Shown one piece after another: positions 23,373-32,719 of a stretch of DNA of 64,000 bases. Position 1 is the first letter of the stretch, and the number at the start of each line of letters is the position of its first letter. Made by a program: the position numbers and the translations under genes. The notes beneath the pieces are model-generated. The model was given only the letters and a program-made list of their open reading frames with translations, was not told the DNA's origin and did no database searches. The DNA comes from Cyclaneusma minus (Eukaryota; Ascomycota; Leotiomycetes; Marthamycetales; Marthamycetaceae), in the NCBI GenBank assembly GCA_037179335.1, contig JAKZHN010000062.1, forward strand, positions 1-64,000, read 5' to 3'.

Positions 23373-24530
23373 CTATTCCTCCAACCTCCAATTCCTCTCC
23401 TCCCATTTTCTCCGACTTGTTGCCGCATCCTCCATGCACCATACACCCAGAGACGAGTGTGCAAAGTCCCCCGGGTTACGCCTATTCCATATGTCTCTCA
23501 AGCTCCTTGCGACGAAACCAGCGGCAGAATCATTCATCTTTACCTTCCCAATTCTTATATCTTCTTCTCTTGCCGCCATACGTTGCTTCAGGTATTCCGC
23601 ATCGTCGTCGTCGTCGCAATAACATAGCAATTGGTACCGAGGATCACCCCGGACATTCGGTTGAAACGGTGGCCAATTGATCAGTTCTCCCATTCGCATT
23701 ACCAATTCCCACCTCTCCTTTTCATAAATCATCAAAGTCAGAAACTGGATATTTTTGACTCTGGCTACCGTTGCCTGCTCTTCTCCCGTATTTCGGGGCA
23801 TTTGTTTCAATAGTCGACCGCAAACTTTCCGCGAATACTTGAGTGGCAGAGGATCGACCGTCCGTACCAAAGAGATATCGTCGTCGTATTCGTCCCTATA
23901 CCACGCCTCTCTGCGCCACTCTCCTGGAGTTGTACTGTGAACTTGCGCCAGGGTAGTACAAGTCCCATAATTGTGCTGTTCCTCCACGACCATGATGAAT
24001 TGGCGGAGAGCTCTCAATTTCGCCAGTAGCCGTTGGGCCTTCGCATGACCCAATGCGAGCCATACACTATGAAGGACGGCGAGACGTTGAAGACGAGCTT
24101 GGAGTAAGGGCTGAGCGGACATGCGCTCCAGTGACTCCATCATCCAGTTACCGAGGCAGAAGATATCCCGAGTGAAATCGACGTAGAATGGTCTAACCAT
24201 TACGGGAACTTCGAGAAACTGAAACCCATCACCTTGCATTGTGCGGAGGCTCGGATCGAAGAGGCTATTGGGGTAGAAGAGGCTATAATGCTCCAGGCAT
24301 ATCTTTCGAGCTTCTCTGGTGGCACTCATCATGGGTAGTGGTGCCCAGACAGACTTGGGACGTATGTGAAGCCGATCCAGTAGGCATTCGCCTTCAGCGC
24401 CGAGTTCGTAACCGCCATATATTTGGATGTGTATGATGCGCAATGGCATTTGTAGAACAGCGAAACGCCATATACGGAAGCGGATCTCTGTAGGGAGGTC
24501 TGGAAACTGAGGGAACGACTTCGAAGCCAT
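23373..24530 (-). CDS. 2EXR-domain protein, copy 2 (385 aa)
   Basis: Single exon from ATG 24530. MASKSFPQFPDLPTEIRFRIW is a good 2EXR motif. Blocks match copy 1: ATREARKICLEHYSLFYPNS, FYVDFTRDIFCLGNWM, SLERMSAQPLL, LRALRQFIMVVE, ISLVRTVDPL, MGELINWPPF and MEDAATSRRKWEERNWRL. An Asp run (five D) lies near the C-terminus. The two proteins have clearly diverged, so the duplication is not recent. Function unknown; the domain is common and expanded in filamentous ascomycetes. Confidence 0.85.
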   Translation of the reverse strand: MASKSFPQFPDLPTEIRFRIWRFAVLQMPLRIIHIQIYGGYELGAEGECLLDRLHIRPKSVWAPLPMMSATREARKICLEHYSLFYPNSLFDPSLRTMQGDGFQFLEVPVMVRPFYVDFTRDIFCLGNWMMESLERMSAQPLLQARLQRLAVLHSVWLALGHAKAQRLLAKLRALRQFIMVVEEQHNYGTCTTLAQVHSTTPGEWRREAWYRDEYDDDISLVRTVDPLPLKYSRKVCGRLLKQMPRNTGEEQATVARVKNIQFLTLMIYEKERWELVMRMGELINWPPFQPNVRGDPRYQLLCYCDDDDDAEYLKQRMAAREEDIRIGKVKMNDSAAGFVARSLRDIWNRRNPGDFAHSSLGVWCMEDAATSRRKWEERNWRLEE

Positions 24531-25900
24531 TCTGTAGTGTAGACGAGGTGGTAACTGTTGTTCGCGGGAAATGTGTTGATTTGATGAGGCAGAGAGACTC
24601 TCAAGCTGCTCGAAGTGATGAGAATGTGTGGAGGTAGAAATGCGTGTTGCCAGCGGAGAGGGAGTAGAAGACTAGAAGTTCGGCGTGGAAAACTGGAAAT
24701 ATATGAGGGGAGTTGGAGAAGAAGAGAGCGAAAGGTCTCAATACTGTAAAATGTGAAACGAGCGAGAAGTTTCTGTTCGCTTGCCCGCTATCATACCATC
24801 GATGGTTGCCTAAAGTCTAAAGTGGCCCAAACTCTTGACTTCTGGACTGTAGCGGGAAGAGGCGGGGAACTACCCAATGCCGGGAATTCTTACCTGTATT
24901 TGAGTACATCAATGTATTTCACCAAAGAATCTTATCCTAGACCTGATAAGAGTTTAGCAAGAATGCTATCCACAGTAAGTGGTTGGGATCAGCTGGTACG
25001 GAATAGGCGGAATGAGGATAGACTTTGAAGCCATTCCGAAGTCGAAGTTCAAGCTGTTGATTCTGGAGAATCTGCTGATTTGACATGTAAAAGGGTCATT
25101 GGACAGCTTCGAGCATTAGCAATGAGTGAGAAAGTGTGACATCAAGGATGGGACCTGGGTGGTCCAGTGGGCAGGTTAAATGTCTTCTGCATGACGACAG
25201 CTTGGGTCTTGAGGGGCTGGGGCTCGCAGATGGTGAAGTTGAAGATCTTGAGCTTCACCAAGCTCGAAGTGGGGAACTGGAGTATGTACTCTAGTACACA
25301 AATATATCCGTCACTTGTCAACGATTGAAACACAAATAAAATGGAAGCATTTAGAGCTGCTCTGGTACTAACAAAACCCATACTAAATTGTGATCGCTTT
25401 CCACAGTTTTGCTCGCCTATGTTACCCCCAAATGTCAGCCCACGTCCAGATTTAGAATAGCGCACTCATTCTTTACAAAACTGCACTGTGGATGTCCGAC
25501 TGGTGATATGCAGTTTAAGATTTAGTCGGTTATATGTACCGGACTGTTGAAAGTCAAAATCTATGTATTCCAGAAACCTTTGGCTGCCCCTGACCAGCTA
25601 CCCCTGAGTATCACCTCCCTGACATTGTCAATCACCAGTGCCTGACAGGACCACTTAGCCAGGGGTATCCTCCCAAAACCACATAAACTGTGCTCAATTC
25701 ACACACCCCTCTAAATAAAAAAACGAATGGTTTGCCTCCAGCAAACATACAAATTGACGGCTCCTAACTCTTATTAGACCCTACTTGCTGCGTCCCGGCA
25801 ACTGAGAGTCATGCAGCAGCCAGCAGTGTCCCAATCAAAAACGAAACTTGGGACCCCACCTTTACTCGATGAAGTACCCACATGCAAAACAAAAGCTTTT
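24531..25900. other. Gene-free; duplicated 2EXR flank and possible third-copy vestige
   Basis: The first 300 bases are the upstream flank shared with 2EXR copy 1. Near 25022 the sequence ACTTTGAAGCCATTC matches the start-codon region of copy 2 (ACTTCGAAGCCATTC near 24517), followed by a weakly similar GTTGATT...GCTGATTTGA; this could be a remnant of a third copy. Nothing else is recognised. Confidence 0.35.
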
Positions 25901-25981
25901 GCCCTCAGCCAGAGTCGAACTGACGACCTCATCATGCTCTAGAAGTACTAGTGATGCGCTCTACCGCTGAGCCATGAGGGC
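25901..25981 (-). tRNA. tRNA-Thr (AGU) with 10-nt intron
   Basis: Cloverleaf read on the minus strand: acceptor GCCCTCA/TGAGGGC pairs fully, D arm GCTC...GAGC, anticodon stem CATCA/TGATG, T arm GTCAG/CTGGC with loop TTCGACT. The loop CTAGTA gives anticodon AGU (25947-25949). A 10-nt intron lies one base after the anticodon (25936-25945). A T4 run follows downstream on the minus strand (25891-25894). Confidence 0.93.
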
Positions 25982-26722
25982 TGAGATGACTTGGGTATCA
26001 TCCTGGTTTGATGCAGAATTGTTGACAGTTTGGGACCGTGTAGGAATTCTCCCAAAAATTTCCAGCCAGCGGCGGTGCAACTTATAAGTTTTCAGGTTAA
26101 AATCGAGGTGAAAGTTGGAGTTTTTAGTCTGAATGCTGGCTTGTCTGAATATTCACAATTGTCTGGGCCCTGGTAGAATGCAGCTACTTCGGGAGCATCA
26201 GAAAGAAAAAGGACAGCAGACAGACTACTCTGGGGACAACAATGGCTATTTCGAAGGCGGACTATTTCGAGTCTAAACTTGAGAACCGAACTTGCCCAAA
26301 ACTTTTCTGATTGAAGGAAACTTCACAGAGCATACAGGCAGAGCGTTGGGAAAGAGCCGGAGAAAGTTTCTCGTTTAGTGCGATTGTACGGCGTTGTTAA
26401 GTCAAAAGTAGAAAGCGAAGCTGCCCGGGCACGATCAGATTAAAGTCGAGATACTCTCAACTACGTACCAAGCCAAAAGAACTTCACTGAGTATACATCT
26501 TGGTTCGACTACAGCCTGTGATCCACAGAAGAATTAGTTAAAAGTTCACCCCTTTGTCGTGCCCAATATCTCTTCTCACCTTCAGTGCAAAATCTCGAGA
26601 TTTCTGCTGCAGCCTCGCTTAGCTTGGTAGATTTCTAGCTCGCAGCGCGCCAGCACGCGTCAACCGCATATCTTCAACTCCGTCCGGGACTACCACCACA
26701 ATCCACCCGCAAAGCGCCCATC
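25982..26722. other. Upstream region of RNPS1-like gene
   Basis: About 740 bases between the tRNA and the SR protein gene. No gene seen; presumably promoter and leader of the downstream gene. Confidence 0.4.
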
Positions 26723-27772
26723 ATGGCATCGCGGTCTCCCTCACCACGAGGTCGTAGCCGTACGCGCTCACCTACTCCGCTGTCCCGGAGAGACTCGCGC
26801 ACTCCTCTGCGCAGCGTCTCCCCGCGCTCACCAACACCCAGACGCAATGGCACCCGAAGGAGCTTGTCGCGCGGCCGCGGAAGAAGCGCAAGCTACAGTC
26901 GAAGCCCGACTCCTCAGCGCAGTCCCGATTCTCCTCTGCGAAGTACAAAGGTATTGTTGACCGGGCTAATTGAACCTTGTTCTGAACCTGCCGGACAAGT
27001 GCTAACAAACACAAAGATTGTCATCGAGAAGCTCACTAAGAATGTCCGCGAAGAGCACCTTCGAGAAATCTTTAGCGTGTACGGTCCAATTCGCGACATG
27101 GACATGCCCATGAACCGTCAATGTGGGTTTTCTCCCTTTCCCTTTCCCCATCCATATCATCCACTTTACAACTTTTACGACTTTTACGACTTTAAGAAAC
27201 ATGAAAGCTGACTACAAGCTACTCCAGTCATGACCAACCGCGGAACCGCCTACATCCTCTACGACCACGAAGCCGACGCCGAATCCGCCATCGCCCACAT
27301 GCACGAAGCGCAAATTGACGGCGCCGTCATAACCGTCTCCATCGTCTTCCCACGCCGCAAATTCTCTCCCGCACCCCCTCTCGCTCGCCGCGGTGCCAAC
27401 ATCGATCCCCGCGTCCCCCTGCGCCCTGGTCCAACTCGCCGCGCTCCTCGCTCGCCGATTCGCGGACATGGAGGTGAAAGGCATATGAGCGATACTTATC
27501 GACCAAGATCAGTGAGTCGCTCGATGAGCCCGGTGCCGCAGAGAAGACATAGGTCGAGGAGTAGGAGTTATGAGAGTAGGAGTAGGAGCCCGAGACCTTC
27601 ACGAAGGGGTGGAGGCCACAGGGATAGTCCGGGTAGGGATGCTAGGGATACGAGGGATACGAGGGATACGGGACGGAGCAGAAGGAGGAGTAGGTCTTAC
27701 AGTAGCTATGATAGCTATGATAGGAGCAGGAGTAGGTCTAGGGGACGCAACGGACGGGGCAGTAGGAGATAA
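26723..27772 (+). CDS. RNPS1: RNPS1-like SR-rich RNA-binding protein (292 aa)
   Basis: Three exons join in frame: 26723-26950, 27017-27122 and 27228-27772. Layout: N-terminal Arg/Ser-rich part (about 1-75, SPSPRGRSRTRSPTPLS), one RRM (about 77-155), C-terminal Arg/Pro then RS/RD-rich tail. The RRM carries IVIEKLTKNVREEHLREIF (RNP2-like strand and helix), YGPIRDMDMP and GTAYILYDHEADAESAI (RNP1 strand), then HMHEAQIDGAVITVS. The pattern VxxLTxNVxxxHxxEIF...IDMP...GGQIDGxEI is that of RNPS1, a nuclear peripheral partner of the exon junction complex that acts in splicing and NMD. The tail has a small repeat (RDT three times, from GGATACGAG units near 27645). Other SR-type RRM proteins are the alternative, but the RRM sequence favours RNPS1. 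Confidence 0.85.
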
Positions 27773-28417
27773 GGGACGAGGCTTTGAGGGATAGCGATGG
27801 CGTTTGGTGTTCTGTATGGTTTAGGATCAGGCACATGCGAGGTATGGTATCGCTGCAGAAAAAGTTAGGAGACGATGCTGCGGAAAATTGTTACCAAGAA
27901 TTCCTCGGATAAAGAGAAAGCCTGTGGTGGTTGGTCATATGAGTGTGAGGAATAGGACGAGTCTCGAGACATGTATGTTCCCGCTTCCATGGGAGTCAAC
28001 TGCTGATATGCTCACGCTTCTCGAAACCACGAGCATAATGAACGAAGCTGACTCACTCCTGTGCCCATGACTGGAACATGCCCCTTTCCTGCCCTTCTAT
28101 CCGCCATGACTTGAGCTGCGTATACCTGGTCTGAACCTTTTGAACTCTGTACTGACTCTCTGTACTGACCCAGAACATTGTCAGCAAGCCCCGGTGAACA
28201 AATCTCCAAATGACCTTTTGGAGAACATCATGCTGATTTCAATATCCTCAACTGATACTCTTTCAAGGCCCAGGCTCATCTAGACGGCCCCGGTCACAAG
28301 GACCCACAACAATCTCAACACAGACAAGGGTAACAACAGCAAACTTGCCCCATCTTGTTTACATCGCCGCCCGGACACAAATGTCGAAGTTTTCACCAAT
28401 CTCTCATCCAATCACAG
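27773..28417. other. Intergenic, no gene seen
   Basis: 3' flank of the RNPS1-like gene up to the tRNA; short frames only. Confidence 0.4.
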
Positions 28418-28508
28418 GCCTCTTTAGCTCAGTCGGTAGAGCGCGGCACTAGTATTAAGTGCACAACTTGATATGCCGAGGTCATCGGTTCAACTCCGAT
28501 AGGAGGCA
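28418..28508 (+). tRNA. tRNA-Thr (AGU) with 18-nt intron
   Basis: Acceptor GCCTCTT/AGGAGGC with one G-U pair and discriminator A at 28508. D arm GCTC...GAGC, anticodon stem CGGCA/TGCCG, T arm ATCGG/CCGAT with loop TTCAACT. Anticodon AGU at 28451-28453; the intron occupies 28455-28472 at the canonical place. A T4 run at 28517-28520 can end Pol III transcription. Its body differs from the other AGU gene at 25.9 kb. Confidence 0.93.
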
Positions 28509-29759
28509 AATTTCTCTTTTGTATTTTTGTGTATTTTTTTGGTGCTTGTTGTTGTTGCTGCTGTGTGGTCTTTATGAAGTTTGTGATGGGGAGCAAGTGA
28601 GCTCGGAGATGGGAATATTTTGATCCGGCTTAGGGTCTGCCCACAAGCGAGCTTGGAGAAAATATCTCCAGGCCTGAAGTATAGCCAGCTCTGCCATTCC
28701 TTGAAGACCTGGAAGTTTTCTTTACTCTTTTATTTGAAATATTGTCGACATGACTGAGAGCATGACCAGGCCGGGCAATGTTTTTGATGCTTTTTACGTA
28801 CCTCCTCCCATGCTTGGCAGCGGCAGCCGTCTGGTCTCTTTCAGCTCGATAGGTCACCCATGAGAACGAGGTATGAAACTGTGCAGAGATCAGCCAGTCT
28901 CTTTCCTAGGCTGTTTTTATGTCAGCTCTTCACTCTACAGTGTCAGATGTTGGGGTAGGGTAGCGGTCTCTCTCTTGCTGCTCAGGCCCCGGGTTTTTTT
29001 TTCACGGAATTTTCGTTTTTGCTCACCATTCCCAGACAAAAGGTGATCAGAAATGTTGCCCAACTGTCGAGACTGGAAACCGAGAAGCTTATGTGGTTGG
29101 CAGTTGAGCCTTGAGTGAGCCTCTTATCGACTACTTTAGCATCAAGAGCACGTCCACACTGTTGGCTGGTAAGCCGACTGCTTATACAAAGGTGTTGAGC
29201 TATTCCATGCAGGGCCAAGCCCCTTTCAGTTCTTTATGTTAGAGTGTGACAAAGACCTTTGGCAAGCTAGCCTTTCCTAGAGCATATAAGATCCTCCTTA
29301 GCCAGACTTCCCAATCTAAGCACTTTCGTCCCTACTCAACAAAAGGTAATTTTCACAAGCTCGATTTTTATGGGAATCAATATCGTTCATTCAATTTCGA
29401 AGGAATCGATCATCCATCCGTTTATGCCGTCTTGTGTCTTTCCTTTGCACTCAGAATCTCAACTCAGGCTTTAAGGAGCGAGACTTGAGACTTGAGAAGT
29501 CAGGGTTCGTTTTTCATGTAATCGAACATTCATCATAGACCAGGGTCTGGTACGTCTTTGAATCACTCTAGTATGGCACTTCGAAGCAGATCAAGCATTG
29601 GGGCAAGTCATCGCATTTGCATCTCCGGCTAGGCTCTTGAGAGGAACGAGCTGTGGAAGTCCCTGTCAGGAGTCTGCCGTGCTGTCCTTCCGATTTTCTG
29701 GCCTATCTTGTTGTGTCATGAAACTCTCATTCCTCCTGAGAAGCCATCTGACACACTCT
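28509..29759. other. Intergenic, no gene seen
   Basis: 1.25 kb without a supported gene. Short frames on both strands lack coding features. Confidence 0.4.
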
Positions 29760-30263
29760 CTAGGGGCCGGAATTTCCAGTTTTCGAGTTGTGAAGATCCA
29801 CAAGAGCAGCACGCAACGCAGCCTGGTACGCAGCCGAATTTTGCTGCTCTTGTTGATACGCAGCCTGTACTTTCTCCAGCTCGGCGTACACCTCGTCAAT
29901 GTCTTCCTCACGTAATTGCTCCAGTTCCTCCTGTAGCTCTGCCACGCCCTCCTGTAGCTCTGCCACCTTTTGTTGCGCTTCATCCCTTTCAGCCTTGACT
30001 TTCGCAAGCACATCCCGCCATATAGCTATGGCCATATTGTGCCCCGCTTCGACAGCCGCAGCGGACCTGTTGACTGGGAATTGACTTTGCTCGTGGCCCG
30101 GCTTCTTTTCGCCCATCTCATCAGTGGCGAATAGCGCGGCCTCGTCCTTGCCTCCCTCGTCAGTTCGAGGTGACTTCTTCGGGCTGCTTTCATATCTTGA
30201 TCGGCGTTCAGGTGTGTGAGCCCAGCCGCGCACATTCGTGTGCTGTCCGAAGTTGTAGGCCAT
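29760..30263 (-). CDS. Small hypothetical coiled-coil protein (167 aa)
   Basis: Single exon from ATG 30263, MAYNFGQHTNVRGW. The first 60 residues are polar and basic (PERRSRYESSPKKSPRTDE). From about residue 78 on, the sequence is Glu/Gln/Ala-rich with heptad-like spacing (KVAELQEGVAELQEELEQL), which reads as a coiled coil. There are no Cys residues, signal peptide or membrane segment. No family recognised. It is divergent from the small gene at 31292. The frame is open upstream of the ATG, but that part includes no better start. Moderate confidence that it is expressed. Confidence 0.5.
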   Translation of the reverse strand: MAYNFGQHTNVRGWAHTPERRSRYESSPKKSPRTDEGGKDEAALFATDEMGEKKPGHEQSQFPVNRSAAAVEAGHNMAIAIWRDVLAKVKAERDEAQQKVAELQEGVAELQEELEQLREEDIDEVYAELEKVQAAYQQEQQNSAAYQAALRAALVDLHNSKTGNSGP

Positions 30264-31291
30264 CGTGGAGAAGTTGAAGAAGTGTAGCTGTGGTGTGAAA
30301 GAGACGATGTTGTACCGGCTGTGTTGACAGTGCCTAGTGGAAAGCACATATGTCAGCCAAGTACGATATTGGGGATGGGATGAGAGAGAGAATGAAGTCG
30401 GGAGTTGACACTGCGCCAGCAGAACCAAAGGACAAGACTGGGAAGTCTTGGAAAGGCGACTCACTGGGTTGATGGCAGTAGCTACGCGGATATCAGAAGC
30501 TGAGACGAGGTCGATGTGGAGGGTCGAGGCAGAGGGTCAAGGAGGAGGGAGCCAGCGGTGTGATGCTGCTGGTAGTTGCTCGGGGAAGAAGGAGAGTAGC
30601 AGGAAGAGACTCGGAAAGCTCTTTTGTCGAAAGTGTCTCGCGCTAGCGCGGTAAGCGAGGCTTGGCTGAGAAAGTAGGTGAAGCTCGGGGAGCGTGCAAA
30701 GCCGGTGGTTTGGGGTTAAGGCGCGAAGCAGAAGTCTCGACGACGGCTGCGATAGCGAATCTTGGACTGTGGAAACACTTTTCACATGCGACAACAGTTC
30801 AAAACCACAAACGAATCTTTCACTTGCGCAGCTTATCCAGAAATGTCAGAGAGTCATTCGATCAAGAAAGGTTCGGTCACTTCACAGATCACCTGGTTAG
30901 CAAGAGCAAGATCGCAGTGAAAGGAGGAAGTTCACAAGCCTCGCTGACTTAGAAATATCACACGGAAAACTGTTTCACAGTACATGTGGCTTTGTCTTGC
31001 TTCCTTCTTTCTTGCATCAGTCTGCACATTCACCTTGTAACTCGTCCTGGGACATTGATCTTGAGGCTCTCTCTCCAGACATCATTCACCTTGTCATTCC
31101 CCTTACAACATTCACCTGACAACTTTTACTCACAAAACCAAATATCAACCTCCTGATTCTTGGTATAAAAGCTGGCAAATCCCAGAGAATTCCGAACGAA
31201 GATTATTTCGTATCTGGCCACGAATATTCACCAGTTCCAGAACTTCTCCACACTCCGCAATTCACAACCTCGAACGACACCTGATCCAACC
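30264..31291. promoter_or_regulatory. Divergent promoter region with TATA box and triple CATTCACCT repeat
   Basis: For the plus-strand gene at 31292 a clear TATAAAA box lies at 31165-31171, about 120 bases before the ATG. Upstream of it the 9-mer CATTCACCT occurs three times on the same strand within 91 bases (31027, 31083, 31109). These repeats may be binding sites of one regulator (inference). Confidence 0.5.
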
Positions 31292-31870
31292 ATGGCCAAC
31301 CGACTCATCTTCGATCTCGCGCCCGAACCGTACATGTGAAAGTACTACGAGGCAAAACGCCTGCACGAGGCCGGAGAAAAGTGGAAAGCGAAGGACATAC
31401 TCTTCAGTTTGCGTCGTGAGCCTCGGATCAGAAACAACGTGCAAATTCGAACTAATGTCAACTTCCTTTTGCACGACATTCTTTTCAACGGCACACCAGA
31501 CGCGTTTCGCACGGAACTTCTGGAAGAATCACTGAATCTCTTGCAAGAGGCTCGCGGAATTTTTAACCACCCTGGGCCTATAGAAGACTGGCTGGAGAAG
31601 ATGATAGAGAAGGCCGAAAGGCGATTGCGACGCGAGAAGGATCTGAAGGAGAACCACGAGAAGAAGGCGGCTGCGGAGGAGAGCATGCCAGGACAAGCAT
31701 CCCAGACCGCGGAACCTCCCAAGGCTTCTGGCAATACTGCCCAAGAGGTATCCCGTTGGTCATCATCCAGTAAGCTACCTACCCACCCACCCACTCTTCA
31801 GTTTTTGCTAATCTACACCCTACCAGCCGAAAGTAGCCAGAGTGAACATACCAAGGAAGACAAAGACTGA
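31292..31870 (+). pseudogene. Small hypothetical gene with in-frame TGA at codon 16
   Basis: From ATG 31292 (CCAACCATGG context) the frame reads MANRLIFDLAPEPYM, then TGA at 31337-31339, and continues open in the same frame with KYYEAKRLHEAGEKW, RREPRIRNN, ILFNGTPDAFRTELLEESL and a Lys/Glu-rich helix (IEKAERRLRREKD) to the stop at 31870. A canonical intron fits at 31770-31826 (GTAAGC, TGCTAATC branch, CAG). Promoter, leader, intron and codon pattern look like a real gene of about 173 aa. A C-to-T change in CGA would give this stop. Alternatively translation could start at the internal ATG 31409. Family unknown. Confidence 0.55.
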
Positions 31871-32605
31871 GGTTCTTTAGACGTGGACTTTAGCCCGAAA
31901 GAAGGGTGCTTTCATGTAGTCTAGCCAAATTCGATGCGTTGTTCTAGATACCAATCTACCTCTGCCTAATGTGAAACGTGACGAATGAAGTTCAAATATC
32001 GAGTACTCGTAACCATTGGTCTTCGGATCCTTTCATTCTCAATCTTGTCACGGGCTAACAGAAACGTCAAATGGTCTTGGAGCTAGAAAAGGGTAGCGGA
32101 AGAGCAACACTTGTTTGCGTGATAGGAAAGTGTCTAGAGATTTTTGATATAGAATTAGCAATTCTGAGCCACCGTATGAAAGTAAAAAGTCAAAACACCG
32201 AATGCTGAATCTAGCTGAAATCACAACCCCAGCGAAATCAAACTATCTAACTGAAAGAGCTGTGTCTAGAACTCCCTGAGGGAGTGGCTGTTTGTACACG
32301 AATTCAACTTGACAGATCACGGTTAGGTAATAAGGCTCAAATTCCTTCCCAATTGATTCGCTGGACCCATCAATATTGATAAGAGAACGGAAATTTTGAA
32401 AATTCAAAAAGCTACAACACCACTCAGCTTAGAGTAGGTCAAGGATAGAGCTACTGTGCTACGAAGCTGGCGGCAAATGTGGTTACAGTGGCTTACATAC
32501 AATATGGCACTAAACCAACGACTGTTATCACGCGTCGTACTATTTTTTAAAAAAAAACCGAGATTCAGATGACCTAGAACCACTAAAAAAAAAAAGTACG
32601 AAACC
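31871..32605. other. Intergenic, no gene seen
   Basis: AT-rich spacer with A and T runs near 32540-32612; no gene. Confidence 0.4.
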
Positions 32606-32612
32606 AAAAAAA
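32606..32612 (-). terminator. Pol III T-run terminator
   Basis: Seven T on the minus strand, 17 bases downstream of the tRNA-Thr(CGU) 3' end; a second longer T-run follows at 32585-32595. Confidence 0.6.
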
Positions 32613-32629
32613 CAGTGCCAAAGTTCGTT

Positions 32630-32719
32630 GCCCCCTGACGGAGTCGAACCGTCGACCTTCGCATATCAGATCATACAGATACTACGAGTGCGACGCTCTA
32701 CCAACTGAGCTAAAGGGGC
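32630..32719 (-). tRNA. tRNA-Thr (CGU) with 18-nt intron
   Basis: Minus strand: acceptor GCCCCTT/AGGGGGC, D arm GCTC...GAGC, anticodon stem TCGCA/TGCGA, T arm GACGG/CCGTC with loop TTCGACT. The loop CTCGTA gives anticodon CGU; the intron of 18 nt lies at 32665-32682 at the canonical position. Sequence is close to the AGU gene at 28.4 kb in the D and variable regions. Confidence 0.93.
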
